Assembly: GCF_019711495.1 (NCBI RefSeq)
Contig: NZ_JAIGNM010000001.1
Location: 558,001 to 622,000, forward strand
Direction of reading: 5' to 3'
DNA length: 64,000 bases
Origin: Qipengyuania xiamenensis
Lineage (GTDB): Bacteria; Pseudomonadota; Alphaproteobacteria; Sphingomonadales; Sphingomonadaceae
A program made the translations under genes and the position numbers. The notes below the pieces were generated by a model that was given only the letters and a program-made list of their open reading frames with translations, did no database searches and had not been told where the DNA came from. Shown in pieces: positions 54,703 to 62,981 of this stretch (positions are counted from its first letter, which is position 1; each line of letters starts with the position of its first letter).

Positions 54703-55136
54703 GGGATGCGGCTTTGCCAAGCCTCGCCCGGCTTCACAATGGCCCTTCGTCCATCGCCCACCGTTTCCAGCGCAATTGCAAGGCAACCCGGCTCATCCTC
54801 GAAGCCGCCTGCATGATCGGGCCACTCGGCCAGCAGCGCAGTGCCCTCGCGGTAATCGTCGAGCCCGATCTCCATCGCCTCGGACGGGTCCTCCAGCCGG
54901 TAGAAATCCGCATGGACCAGCGGCACGCGCAGATGGTCGTAGGTCTCGATGATCGTGAAGGTCGGCGAAGGCACTTCGCCCTCGTGCCCCAGCGCCTTGA
55001 TGATGGCGCGCGCGAGCGTCGTCTTACCCGCACCCAGCCCGCCGGTCAGCGCCACGACATCGCCCGGCTGCAGACGCTCGGCAATCAGGGCGCCGAAGGC
55101 TTCCATTGCATCGAGATCGGGAAGATCGCGGATCAC
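54699..55136 (-). CDS. tsaE: tRNA threonylcarbamoyladenosine biosynthesis ATPase
   Basis: 145 residues: Walker A GGLGAGKTTLARAI (about 32-45), Thr-rich SPTFTIIETY switch, VHADFYRLEDP, and EWPDHAG. TsaE drives the TsaBD complex that makes t6A37 of tRNA. It lies directly after divL (4-bp overlap), as in several alphaproteobacteria. Confidence 0.95.
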   Translation of the reverse strand: MIRDLPDLDAMEAFGALIAERLQPGDVVALTGGLGAGKTTLARAIIKALGHEGEVPSPTFTIIETYDHLRVPLVHADFYRLEDPSEAMEIGLDDYREGTALLAEWPDHAGGFEDEPGCLAIALETVGDGRRAIVKPGEAWQSRIP

Positions 55137-57475
55137 GGCAGCGTAATCGTCGCCGTCGTGCCGGCATTCTTGCGGCTCTGGATGTCGAGGGCCCCGCCAT
55201 GTGCCTCGACCAGTTGCCGGGCGAGCGGGATGCCGAGGCCCTGCCGTCGTTCGATGCCCTTGCCATCGGCACTCATGCGGATGCCTTCGAGCGCGCGGGC
55301 CAGTTCATGCTGGCTCATGCCCTTGCCATTGTCCGAGATGACGATGCGGTTCTGGCCGCGGCGCTTGGCGATATCGATCAGGATGCGGCCGCCGCGCGGC
55401 GTGTTGGCGATGGCATTGTCGAGCAGGTGACCGATGGCGCGCTGCAATTGCTGGCGATCGGCCTCGATGACCTTGCTGGCATTGCCCTTCACATCGAGCG
55501 TCAGCCCGCCCTCGACGATCCGGTCCTCGCGCTTGCGCACGATCTGCTCGATGAAGGGGATCATCTCCAGCTTCGACTTGCGCAGCGGCATCAGGCCCGC
55601 CTCGGACTGCGACAGATCGAGGACGTTCTCGACCTGCGCGGTCAGCTTGCCGACCGACATGGTGATGGCCTGCACATATTCCTGCGCCTGCGGGCTAAGC
55701 TCTCCGGCGATACCCTGCGACAGCAGCTCGGCAAAGCCGCCGATGGAGGTCAGCGGAGTGCGGAATTCGTAGGACATGTTGGCGAGGAAGCGCGTCATCA
55801 CCGCATCCGCCTCTTCCAGCGCGCGGTTACGTTCGCGCAGGGCCTCTTCCGCCTGCTGCGACGCGGTCACGTCGAGCACGGTGATCAGGCCGTTGCCATC
55901 GGGGAGCGGGACGCCTGCGTAATCGAGCGTGCGGCCGTCGGCGAGCGCGATGCGGCCGCGGCGGTTCTTGCGGTCGAGCGTGGCGGAGCGGATCGTCTGA
56001 CCGATCTCGGAAATCTGTTTCGGGTCGGCGAGCTGTTTCGATATCGCCTCGAGCAGCTGTTCGGCCTGCGGATGTCCGTCCAGTTCCTCGCCCTCGAGGC
56101 CCCAGGCGACCGGAAAGCCGCGGTTCCACAGTTCGAGGTGCCCGTCCGGCGCGAAGACCGCGAGTGCTTCGAACAGACTGTCGAAGGTCGCGGTACGCGT
56201 ACGCAGCAGCGTGTCACGCGTGGCCGAGAGGGCAAGCTGCTCGGTCTGGTCCTCCGCGATCAGGACGAGGCCGCCATCGGGCAGCGGCTGCGCGACGAGG
56301 CGCAAATGCGTGCTGTCGGGCAGCGGCCAGGCGACTTCCTCTGGCTCGTCCATCTGGAACCATTCGCCCAATTCCTTGCGCCATGCGGGGAAGTCGCGCA
56401 CTTCGGGTATGCGGCCATTCTCGCGGGCGACCATCAGCATCTGCTCGAAGGTCGTGCGCTCGTTGACGACGCCCGGCGGCAGCGAGAAGACACGGTGGAA
56501 CGGCTGGTTCGCAAAGGTCATCCGGTGCTGTGCATCGAACTGGGCGACACCGATCGAAAGCTGGTCGAGCATCGAGCGCTGCGCTTCGCGGAAGGCGCGG
56601 AATTCGCGGGCCTGCTCTTCCATTTCCTCGATATCGACCGCGTAGCCGGCGATGCCCTCGCCCACGAGTGGCAGGTCGGTGACGCGGATCGTGCGGCGGG
56701 CATTGTTGATCGTGGCGGAAAGAATGCGTTCGATCGGCTGGCGGCGGTCTGCCGATTGCTGCGCAACCTGCGCCGCACTGCGTCCACCGACCTTCTCGAC
56801 GAGTTCGATCTGTTCGGCAACGACCTGGTCCGCGCTCTTCGCACCGACCGCTTCGACATAGGCCTTGTTGACCAGCCGCAGCTGCATGTCGGCGCCGCGG
56901 AACCACATCGGCATCGGCGCAGCCTCGATCAGGCCGACCAGCGCGCCGAAATCGTCACGCGCACGCGCCGCTTCCTCGCCGAGGCGGGCGAGTTCGTCGT
57001 CGGTCTCGGTGAAATCGAAAACCCAGATCAGCGCAGCGCCGCTGGGCGAGACCGCCGGATCGGCGAGCGCTCCGCGCAGCGCCAGAGACTTGCGCGAACC
57101 GGGCGGGCGCAGGGCCAGCTTGAACGGCTTGGCGCTCTTCTGTGTGCGCCTGACTAGGGTGGAGAGCTCTTCGACCTGGCCTTCGGAAAGGCCCCTGTCA
57201 TCGGCGCCGGCCAGTTCGCTCAGATATTCGGGGACCTTGTCCAGCCCGATCCAGCGGGCAAAACGGTCGGGCGCCTCGATCCGTCCGTCCACACGCACCA
57301 GCAGCGGGATGGCGGGGCCTTCCTCGACCATGCGCGAGAGGCGGCGAGCAACCTTCTTGTGCGACGCAGCCGCCTGGCTGTCCCGGCTGGCCTTGATCAT
57401 CAGCCACATCGCCGTGACGGTCCACAGCGCCAGCATCAGGCCGATGATAGGAAGGAGGACGGGCGAAATTTCCAT
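55133..57475 (-). CDS. divL: DivL-like pseudo-histidine kinase (Tyr in place of the phospho-acceptor His)
   Basis: 780 residues. An N-terminal membrane helix (about 8-28), a long PAS-containing sensory region, a HisKA-like dimerisation helix with FLANMSYEFRTPLTSIGG, and a HATPase domain with N-box DNAIANTP, G1 DNGKGM and G2 GLGIPLARQL. The usual His of the H-box is Tyr569 (codon TAC, read on - strand at 55771-55769). This matches Caulobacter DivL (769 residues, Tyr550), which controls CckA and cell-cycle timing. Adjacent to tsaE. Confidence 0.9.
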   Translation of the reverse strand: MEISPVLLPIIGLMLALWTVTAMWLMIKASRDSQAAASHKKVARRLSRMVEEGPAIPLLVRVDGRIEAPDRFARWIGLDKVPEYLSELAGADDRGLSEGQVEELSTLVRRTQKSAKPFKLALRPPGSRKSLALRGALADPAVSPSGAALIWVFDFTETDDELARLGEEAARARDDFGALVGLIEAAPMPMWFRGADMQLRLVNKAYVEAVGAKSADQVVAEQIELVEKVGGRSAAQVAQQSADRRQPIERILSATINNARRTIRVTDLPLVGEGIAGYAVDIEEMEEQAREFRAFREAQRSMLDQLSIGVAQFDAQHRMTFANQPFHRVFSLPPGVVNERTTFEQMLMVARENGRIPEVRDFPAWRKELGEWFQMDEPEEVAWPLPDSTHLRLVAQPLPDGGLVLIAEDQTEQLALSATRDTLLRTRTATFDSLFEALAVFAPDGHLELWNRGFPVAWGLEGEELDGHPQAEQLLEAISKQLADPKQISEIGQTIRSATLDRKNRRGRIALADGRTLDYAGVPLPDGNGLITVLDVTASQQAEEALRERNRALEEADAVMTRFLANMSYEFRTPLTSIGGFAELLSQGIAGELSPQAQEYVQAITMSVGKLTAQVENVLDLSQSEAGLMPLRKSKLEMIPFIEQIVRKREDRIVEGGLTLDVKGNASKVIEADRQQLQRAIGHLLDNAIANTPRGGRILIDIAKRRGQNRIVISDNGKGMSQHELARALEGIRMSADGKGIERRQGLGIPLARQLVEAHGGALDIQSRKNAGTTATITLP

Positions 57476-57562
57476 TACCTGCCAGCTATTAGGCTAGCGG
57501 CGTGGATGCAACGTGAAGATTCGGGCGCGCGGCGCAAAATATGCGCAGCGCGCCCGATTGTC

Positions 57563-58972
57563 TTAGTAGCGGTAGTGTTCCGGCTTGAACGGACCTTCGA
57601 CCGGCACGCCGATATAGTCTGCCTGTTCCTTGCTAAGCTGGGTGAGCTTGACGCCCAGCTTGTCGAGATGGAGCGCGGCGACCTTTTCGTCGAGCTGCTT
57701 GGGCAGGACGTAGACGTCGTTCTCGTAGCCGTCGGTGTTTTCCCAGAGTTCGATCTGCGCCAGCACCTGATTGGTGAAGGAGCAGCTCATCACGAAGCTG
57801 GGGTGACCGGTGGCGCAGGCGAGGTTCACCAGGCGGCCCTTGGCCAGCACGATGATTTCCTTGCCGTCGGGGAACTTAACGAGGTCGGTGCCCGGCTTGA
57901 GTTCGGTCCACTCGTAATTGTCGAGCGCGGAGATCTGGATCTCGCTGTCGAAGTGGCCGATGTTGCACACGATGCTCATCGGTTTCATCGCCTTCATGTG
58001 TTCGGCGGTGATGACGTCTTCATTGCCGGTGGTGGTGACGAAGATGTCGGCGCGGGTGACCGCGTCTTCCATCGTCACGACCTCATAGCCTTCCATCGCC
58101 GCCTGCAGCGCGCAGATCGGATCGATTTCAGTCACGAGCACGCGGGCGCCGCCATTGCGCAGCGACTGCGCCGAGCCTTTGCCGACGTCGCCATAGCCGG
58201 CAACGCAGGCGACCTTGCCCGAGAGCATCACGTCGGTCGCACGGCGGATCGCGTCGACCAGCGATTCACGGCAGCCATAGAGGTTGTCGAACTTCGACTT
58301 GGTCACGCTGTCGTTCACGTTGATCGCGGGGAACGGCAGCTTGCCCTGCTTGGCAAGGTGGTAGAGGCGGTGGACGCCGGTGGTGGTCTCTTCGGACACG
58401 CCCTTGATGGCCTTCACCGACTTGGTGAGGTAGCCCGGCTTCTTAGCGACGAATTCCTTCAGCGCGCGCTGCATCTCGATTTCTTCGGCGTTCTGCGGCT
58501 CGGGCATTTCCTCGCCTGCCTCGATGCGCGCACCCCACAAGGCGAACATGGTCGCATCGCCGCCATCGTCGAGAATGAGGTTGGCGGTGCAATCGGGGTC
58601 TTCATCGCTGGACCAGTCGAAGATCCGGCCGACATAGTCCCAGTATTCTGCGAGGCTCTCGCCCTTCACCGCGAAAACGGGGATGTTGTTGGCGGCCATG
58701 GCGGCTGCGGCGTGGTCCTGCGTGGAGAAGATGTTGCAGGTTGCCCAGCGCACTTCGGCACCCAGAGCGGTCAGCGTTTCGATCAGGACCGCGGTCTGGA
58801 TGGTCATGTGCAGCGAGCCGGTAATGCGCGCGCCCTTGAGCGGCTGGGCATCGCCATATTCCTCGCGCGTGGCCATCAGGCCGGGCATCTCGGTTTCCGC
58901 GATGCGGATTTCCTCGCGACCGTAATTGGCCAGCGCAATGTCCTTGATGACGTAATCGGAGAATTCGGTCAC
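57563..58972 (-). CDS. ahcY: S-adenosylhomocysteine hydrolase
   Basis: 469 residues. Family motifs: [30 protein letters not shown] near the start, [25 protein letters not shown], the NAD-binding [16 protein letters not shown] and the C-terminal PFKPEHYRY. Splits SAH to adenosine and homocysteine, restoring methylation. The start is taken as GTG 58972 (AAGGA six bases upstream), not GTG 59011, since the sequence from VTEFSDYVI matches the family. Preceded by three hairpins. Confidence 0.96.
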   Translation of the reverse strand: MTEFSDYVIKDIALANYGREEIRIAETEMPGLMATREEYGDAQPLKGARITGSLHMTIQTAVLIETLTALGAEVRWATCNIFSTQDHAAAAMAANNIPVFAVKGESLAEYWDYVGRIFDWSSDEDPDCTANLILDDGGDATMFALWGARIEAGEEMPEPQNAEEIEMQRALKEFVAKKPGYLTKSVKAIKGVSEETTTGVHRLYHLAKQGKLPFPAINVNDSVTKSKFDNLYGCRESLVDAIRRATDVMLSGKVACVAGYGDVGKGSAQSLRNGGARVLVTEIDPICALQAAMEGYEVVTMEDAVTRADIFVTTTGNEDVITAEHMKAMKPMSIVCNIGHFDSEIQISALDNYEWTELKPGTDLVKFPDGKEIIVLAKGRLVNLACATGHPSFVMSCSFTNQVLAQIELWENTDGYENDVYVLPKQLDEKVAALHLDKLGVKLTQLSKEQADYIGVPVEGPFKPEHYRY

Positions 58973-59016
58973 GGGCAGTCCTTGATAATACAGGAAATTT
59001 ACGCCGCGCACGAAGA

Positions 59017-59104
59017 AGGGGCGGCACTGTCGAAGCGCCGCCCCTAGCCTTTCAGCGGAGGCAGAGCAACTGCCCCTCCGCTCTACCTCTTTCGATCCCG
59101 AAAG
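59017..59104 (-). other. Three consecutive hairpins between the 59108 gene and ahcY
   Basis: AGGGGCGGC/GCCGCCCCT (59017-59025 with 59037-59045, 9 bp), AGCGGAGG/CCTCCGCT (59054-59061 with 59075-59082, 8 bp) and CTTTCG/CGAAAG (59089-59094 with 59099-59104). They may be the terminator of the upstream gene or a leader RNA of ahcY. The last stem before ahcY is followed on the - strand by TCTTCG, a poor U-tract. I could not match the SAH riboswitch core. Confidence 0.55.
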
Positions 59105-59107
59105 GCC

Positions 59108-59566
59108 TTAGCGCCGCGCCCAGCGACCCCCGCTGCGCGGTGCCGGTCCAAGCAGCTCGTCGGCCGCCTGGGTGAGCACTGCCGGATCCTTCGATTTCGA
59201 AAGGTCCTCGGTAATTTCCTTCAGCTCTGCACAGCCGAGCCACGGGTGACCCTGGCCATACTGGTTGGCCATGCCGACGCTGATACGATCGAGAGCGCGC
59301 TTGGCACCCTTCTTACCGTGGCGCGCGACAAGGCCGCTCTCGAGACGACGAGCAGCCTGGTTGAGCGCCGTGATGTGATTGGCCGAGAACTTGCGATACT
59401 GCGGCTGGAAGTCGTCCGACCCCATGCGGCAGCGAAGCGAGGTGACCATCAGCATGATGTCGAGCTTGCGGACCTGTTCGTCCTGGCTCGCCGCGCTGGC
59501 GGTCGTCGGCGTCATGAGAAGAGCAGCGGCCGTCGCGGCGGCTGCCATGGTTTTCTTGAAATGCAT
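59108..59566 (-). CDS. Small secreted protein of unknown function
   Basis: 152 residues: signal peptide (AAAATAAALLMTPTTASA, about 7-26), then a helical region with TSLRCRMGSDDFQPQYRKFSANHITALNQAARRLESGLVARHG and a second Cys in LGCAELKEI. No family recognised; similar small secreted proteins are common in sphingomonads. ATG 59566 has AAGGGA upstream. Confidence 0.74.
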   Translation of the reverse strand: MHFKKTMAAAATAAALLMTPTTASAASQDEQVRKLDIMLMVTSLRCRMGSDDFQPQYRKFSANHITALNQAARRLESGLVARHGKKGAKRALDRISVGMANQYGQGHPWLGCAELKEITEDLSKSKDPAVLTQAADELLGPAPRSGGRWARR

Positions 59567-59680
59567 GTCCCTTGGTCTCCCGTCGTGCGGACGTCCCGTG
59601 TCCACAACCAAGGTGTGCCTGCAGAATGTTTACCGGGTTTTAAAGGTGCGAAGTAAACCGCGGTTAACCATCCACCACCC

Positions 59681-59708
59681 TTGCATGCACGGCCCGTCTC
59701 ACTAGATG
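59681..59708 (+). promoter_or_regulatory. Promoter of the peroxiredoxin gene
   Basis: -35 TTGCAT (59681-59686), -10 TAGATG (59703-59708), 16-bp spacer. Leads a 30-40-nt leader to ATG 59745, which has AGGAG about ten bases upstream. Confidence 0.5.
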
Positions 59709-59744
59709 CTGGGTGTGGATTTGAAGACACAGGAGTTTTAACAA

Positions 59745-60224
59745 ATGACAATTGCCGTAGGCGACCGCCTTCCCGACGTAAAACTGGTCAAGGCTACCGC
59801 CGAAGGCCCCGAGCAGGTCCAGTCTTCGGACTACTTCAAGGACAAGACCGTGGCGCTGTTCTGCGTGCCCGGTGCTTTCACCCCGACCTGCTCCGCGAAA
59901 CACCTGCCCGGCTATGTCGAAAAGGCCGATGAACTGAAGGCCAAAGGCGTCGACGAGATCGTCGCCACGGCAGTCAACGATGCCTTCGTGCTCGGTGCAT
60001 GGAACCAGGCTGCCGGCAGCCAGGACATCACCATGCTCGCGGACGGAAACGGCGAATTCGCCAAGGCCACCGGCCTCGATGCAGATTTCTCCGGCTTCGG
60101 CATGGGCCAGCGTGCCCAGCGCTATTCGATGCTAGTCGAAGACGGCGTGGTGAAGCAGCTCAATGTCGAAGCACCGGGCGATTTCTCGGTCTCGAGCGCG
60201 GAGCATATGCTCGGCCAGATGTAA
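59745..60224 (+). CDS. Peroxiredoxin of the Prx5 class
   Basis: 159 residues with the peroxidatic Cys49 in PGAFTPTCSAKHLPGYV and the Prx5-type VNDAFVLGAW. Reduces hydroperoxides. Cys40 is also present, but the resolving Cys is not obvious, so the recycling partner (glutathione/glutaredoxin or thioredoxin) is open. Own promoter and terminator, so monocistronic. Confidence 0.93.
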   Translation: MTIAVGDRLPDVKLVKATAEGPEQVQSSDYFKDKTVALFCVPGAFTPTCSAKHLPGYVEKADELKAKGVDEIVATAVNDAFVLGAWNQAAGSQDITMLADGNGEFAKATGLDADFSGFGMGQRAQRYSMLVEDGVVKQLNVEAPGDFSVSSAEHMLGQM

Positions 60225-60256
60225 GCCTGTTACCCGTCCCGTCTGAGGACAAACGC

Positions 60257-60297
60257 GCGCCCCGCCTTGCCACCCGGCACGGCGGGGCGCAGTCTTT
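60257..60297 (+). terminator. Terminator of the peroxiredoxin gene
   Basis: Perfect 10-bp stem GCGCCCCGCC (60257-60266) / GGCGGGGCGC (60281-60290), followed by AGTCTTTTG on the + strand, 33 bp after the stop codon. Confidence 0.85.
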
Positions 60298-60323
60298 TGC
60301 GCGCACTTCGGGGGAACGTGGCC

Positions 60324-60581
60324 ATGGAAGACAAGACCGCAGGCGATGACAAGTTCGGAATGCTGCTCGGCTGGAGGGCGGACCCTGCCGGCGAGAAGAT
60401 CGCCTTGCTGATGCAGAGAACGAGCAAGGTCGTCGACAGCAACGAAGACGTGCGCGAGTTTCGCTATTTCCTGACCAAGCAGCAGGCCGTGCAGCTGGGG
60501 AACTATCTCTACGGCGTTGCAGGCGAGACTGCGCCTACGCGTAAGAAGCGCGGATTCTTTGCGAAACTCTTCGGGGGATGA
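60324..60581 (+). CDS. Small hypothetical cytoplasmic protein
   Basis: 85 residues: MEDKTAGDDKFGMLLGWRADPAGEKIALLMQRTSKVVDSNEDVREFRYFLTKQQAVQLGNYLYGVAG across residues 1-67, then a basic tail ending FFAKLFGG. No signal peptide or membrane helix. ATG 60324 has GGGGGA ten bases upstream. The upstream in-frame region belongs to the terminator. Family not recognised; the FLTKQQAVQLGNYL part resembles small conserved sphingomonad proteins. Confidence 0.7.
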   Translation: MEDKTAGDDKFGMLLGWRADPAGEKIALLMQRTSKVVDSNEDVREFRYFLTKQQAVQLGNYLYGVAGETAPTRKKRGFFAKLFGG

Positions 60582-60714
60582 CCGCATTCAGCACAATCCG
60601 AAGTAGGTGAAGAATCCGCTTTTGGGTGGAAAGCAGACCTCTCGATCTGGCGAGAAGCCATATCGCATTGTGAACCTAGAGCTCAATCAAACCCAATCAG
60701 CTCCGCAGATCACA
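60582..60714. other. 133-bp gap between the small gene and the histidine kinase
   Basis: No gene supported. The base composition drops toward the kinase end. I see no strong hairpin with a U-tract for either convergent gene. Confidence 0.4.
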
Positions 60715-62187
60715 TCATTCGGAAAGCACCCGCTCAGCGGGGGCAAAGAACTCACACCGGAGCCCTCTGGGATCATAGTCCAAAATAACCTCGCAGCCGA
60801 ATTGGGAAGCCATGCTCTTTTCGATCATGAACGATCCAAAGCCGGAGCTGTCGGGGGCGACTACTTCTGGCCCGCCTGACTCGATCCACGTCAACTGAAG
60901 AAGTCGCCGATCGCCTTCATCCATTTCGCTCCAGGCGATCGCGACGTTCCCACTTTGGGTCGAAAGTGCGCCATACTTGGCGGCATTGGTCGCAAGTTCA
61001 TGTAACGCCAGTCCGAAACCCTGTGCAGCTGTCGCCTTTATCCTCGTGGGTGGGCCCGAAATCGTAATCCGGTCTCCGATCATGTGCTCGAAATGTCCCA
61101 ACTGAGAGCGGATCAGCTCATCAAATGGCACGTCCTCCCATGAGTTTTGTACGAGCACGTTATGGCTTGCGGACAATCCCGCAATCCTAGCCTCAAGTTG
61201 GGCTACATAGTCTTCAGGATTTCGCTTTGCAGTTTGACGAGCCAGAACTTGAACGACCGCGAGCACGTTCTTTGCGCGATGATTCATCTCATTCAAGATC
61301 AATTTTTCTCGCTCTTCCCTCGCGCGCCGTTCGGTCTCATCGGTGATCGAAGCGAAGAACACACCGCCTTCATCGGGAAAATATTGGAGTTGGACAGATA
61401 CGGGATATGTAGACCCGTCTTTCCTCATGTGAACTGTCTCAAACTGGAGAACCTCGACCTCACCGTTGAGCAGTGGTTCAACGAACGAGAGAAAATCCTC
61501 TTTCGAATATTCCGGCTTTAGGTCCCATGGCGTGAGGTTGCGAAGTTCCTCCATCGCGAAACCCAAGTTTTCCCGAGCACCCCGGTTCACAAGCTCGAAT
61601 TGGAACGATCGACTATCGAAGACGTAAGCCTCGCTAACGGACGCTTCGACAATCTTGCCCAGCCGTTCATTCAGTGATGCGGTTGCGAGGCGCTCAAGTT
61701 CAGCGGCTGCTCTGGCCGAGAAAAGTTCGACAATTTCCGTAACAGTTTTGGGATCCGAGAAAGGTGCATCGTCCATGACGGCAACCAAACCGAGAACGCG
61801 TCCATCAAGAGATCTTAAGGCCTTCCCGGCATAACTCTTTGCCTCGATTTCGACGAGCGTTTCGTCAAATGGATAGAGCTTCGTGATATCGTCTGCATAG
61901 CAACAGACACCTTGTGCCGCCACATCGGCACATGGCGTGTTGAGTAGGCCGTACACAAAATTATCGGCGGGACCGTGGTCCCAAAAGGCTATGGTAGTCG
62001 CTTCGTGTGGATTTGCAGGGTCAAACCGGCAAACAAAAGCCCATCTTATATTGAGGGCTTTCGCCAATCCTTCGACCACGACGGGGAAATATGCCTCTCC
62101 AACCACGCGTGACGTATCAGCAAGGATCGATAGAGCATTTTCGATCGTGGGCGAGTGCTGGGTTATGCTGGGATCGATACGGTTCAA
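60715..62187 (-). CDS. GAF-PAS-HWE-type sensor histidine kinase
   Basis: 490 residues without membrane helices: a GAF-like domain (about 18-170), a PAS domain (about 175-290), and an HWE-type kinase core with H303 in EMNHRAKNVLAVVQ, N-box HELATNAAKYGALS and the G1-type LTWIESGGPEV, including the W-x-E of this family. Cys95-Cys96 in the GAF could bind a cofactor. Such kinases often sense light, redox or general stress in alphaproteobacteria. No response regulator is adjacent. GC appears lower than flanking genes, and ATG 62187 has a clear promoter upstream. Confidence 0.9.
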   Translation of the reverse strand: MNRIDPSITQHSPTIENALSILADTSRVVGEAYFPVVVEGLAKALNIRWAFVCRFDPANPHEATTIAFWDHGPADNFVYGLLNTPCADVAAQGVCCYADDITKLYPFDETLVEIEAKSYAGKALRSLDGRVLGLVAVMDDAPFSDPKTVTEIVELFSARAAAELERLATASLNERLGKIVEASVSEAYVFDSRSFQFELVNRGARENLGFAMEELRNLTPWDLKPEYSKEDFLSFVEPLLNGEVEVLQFETVHMRKDGSTYPVSVQLQYFPDEGGVFFASITDETERRAREEREKLILNEMNHRAKNVLAVVQVLARQTAKRNPEDYVAQLEARIAGLSASHNVLVQNSWEDVPFDELIRSQLGHFEHMIGDRITISGPPTRIKATAAQGFGLALHELATNAAKYGALSTQSGNVAIAWSEMDEGDRRLLQLTWIESGGPEVVAPDSSGFGSFMIEKSMASQFGCEVILDYDPRGLRCEFFAPAERVLSE

Positions 62188-62197
62188 CGCGACCTCC

Positions 62198-62217
62198 CTA
62201 TGATTGCTTTATCATAG
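62198..62217. promoter_or_regulatory. Inverted repeat over the kinase promoter start region
   Basis: CTATGAT-tgcttt-ATCATAG: seven perfect base pairs around a 6-base spacer. The right arm contains the complement of the -10 hexamer (62211-62216) of the kinase promoter, and the left arm lies at its expected transcription start. Good layout for an operator. Confidence 0.5.
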
Positions 62218-62239
62218 ACCGGCGTGTTGGCACTAGCAA
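62211..62239 (-). promoter_or_regulatory. Promoter of the HWE kinase gene
   Basis: On the - strand the -35 is TTGCTA (62239-62234) and the -10 TATGAT (62216-62211) with a 17-bp spacer. The -10 matches the consensus at five of six bases. Confidence 0.7.
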
Positions 62240-62369
62240 ATCAATCCACTAACGCAGGATCAACATGCTAGGCAATTTAAGCCTTGCCCTTTGCTCCGAG
62301 CACAAGGGTCAAACGGCAGGAATCGGGTCGCTAGCGGACTAGCCGCTTTTAGGCGCCCAAAGCCCCGTC

Positions 62370-62981
62370 TCAGCCATACCCCATCAGGCTAAGCACTTCC
62401 TTGCGGCTGCGCTGGTCTTCGAGGAAGGTGCCCATCATGCGGCTGGTGACCATTCCGACGCCGGGCGTGCGGACGCCGCGAGCGGTCATACAGCTGTGCT
62501 GGGCGTCGATGACTACCGCCACGCCCTGCGGCTGGAGGTTTTCCCAGATGCAGTCCGCGACCTCGGCGGTCAGGCGTTCCTGCACCTGCAGGCGGCGCGC
62601 ATATCCGTGGAGCACGCGGGCGAGCTTCGAGATGCCGACCACGCGGTCGTTGGGCAGGTAAGCGATCGCTGCCTTGCCGATGATCGGGGCCATGTGGTGT
62701 TCGCAGTGCGACTGGAAGGGAATGTCCTTCAGGAGCACGATCTCGTTATAGCCGCCCACTTCTTCGAACACGCGGCTGAGGTGGATGCCCGGGTCCTCGC
62801 CATAACCGAGGCAGTATTCCTTCCACGCGCGCGCGACGCGCTTGGGCGTGTCGAGCAGGCCTTCGCGAGTCGGATCGTCGCCCGTCCATTCGATCAGCGT
62901 GCGGATCGCGTCCTGCACGTGTTCGGGGACCGGGGGTTTGCCAAGCGGGTTGTCTTCGTCGGGTCCGACCAGGCTGCTCAC
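62370..62981 (-). CDS. folE: GTP cyclohydrolase I
   Basis: 203 residues. Zinc ligands C93, H96 and C164 in SHCEHHMAPI and IDAQHSCMTARGV, and GISKLARVLHGYARRLQVQERL, all FolE1. Makes dihydroneopterin triphosphate for folate. The start is GTG 62981, overlapping the stop of the upstream phospholipase-D gene (GTGA), which suggests translational coupling. Confidence 0.96.
   Translation of the reverse strand: MSSLVGPDEDNPLGKPPVPEHVQDAIRTLIEWTGDDPTREGLLDTPKRVARAWKEYCLGYGEDPGIHLSRVFEEVGGYNEIVLLKDIPFQSHCEHHMAPIIGKAAIAYLPNDRVVGISKLARVLHGYARRLQVQERLTAEVADCIWENLQPQGVAVVIDAQHSCMTARGVRTPGVGMVTSRMMGTFLEDQRSRKEVLSLMGYG

Noticed and set aside
55106-57157. 683-codon + strand open frame opposite divL
   Set aside because: Antisense to divL, whose kinase motifs are clear. 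No independent domain or start signal.
59017-59104. SAH riboswitch before ahcY
   Set aside because: Hairpins are present, but the conserved core could not be matched by eye, so I only list the hairpins.
60607-60879. + strand open frame overlapping the histidine kinase C-terminus
   Set aside because: Mostly antisense to the kinase HATPase domain with no ribosome site; treated as a shadow.
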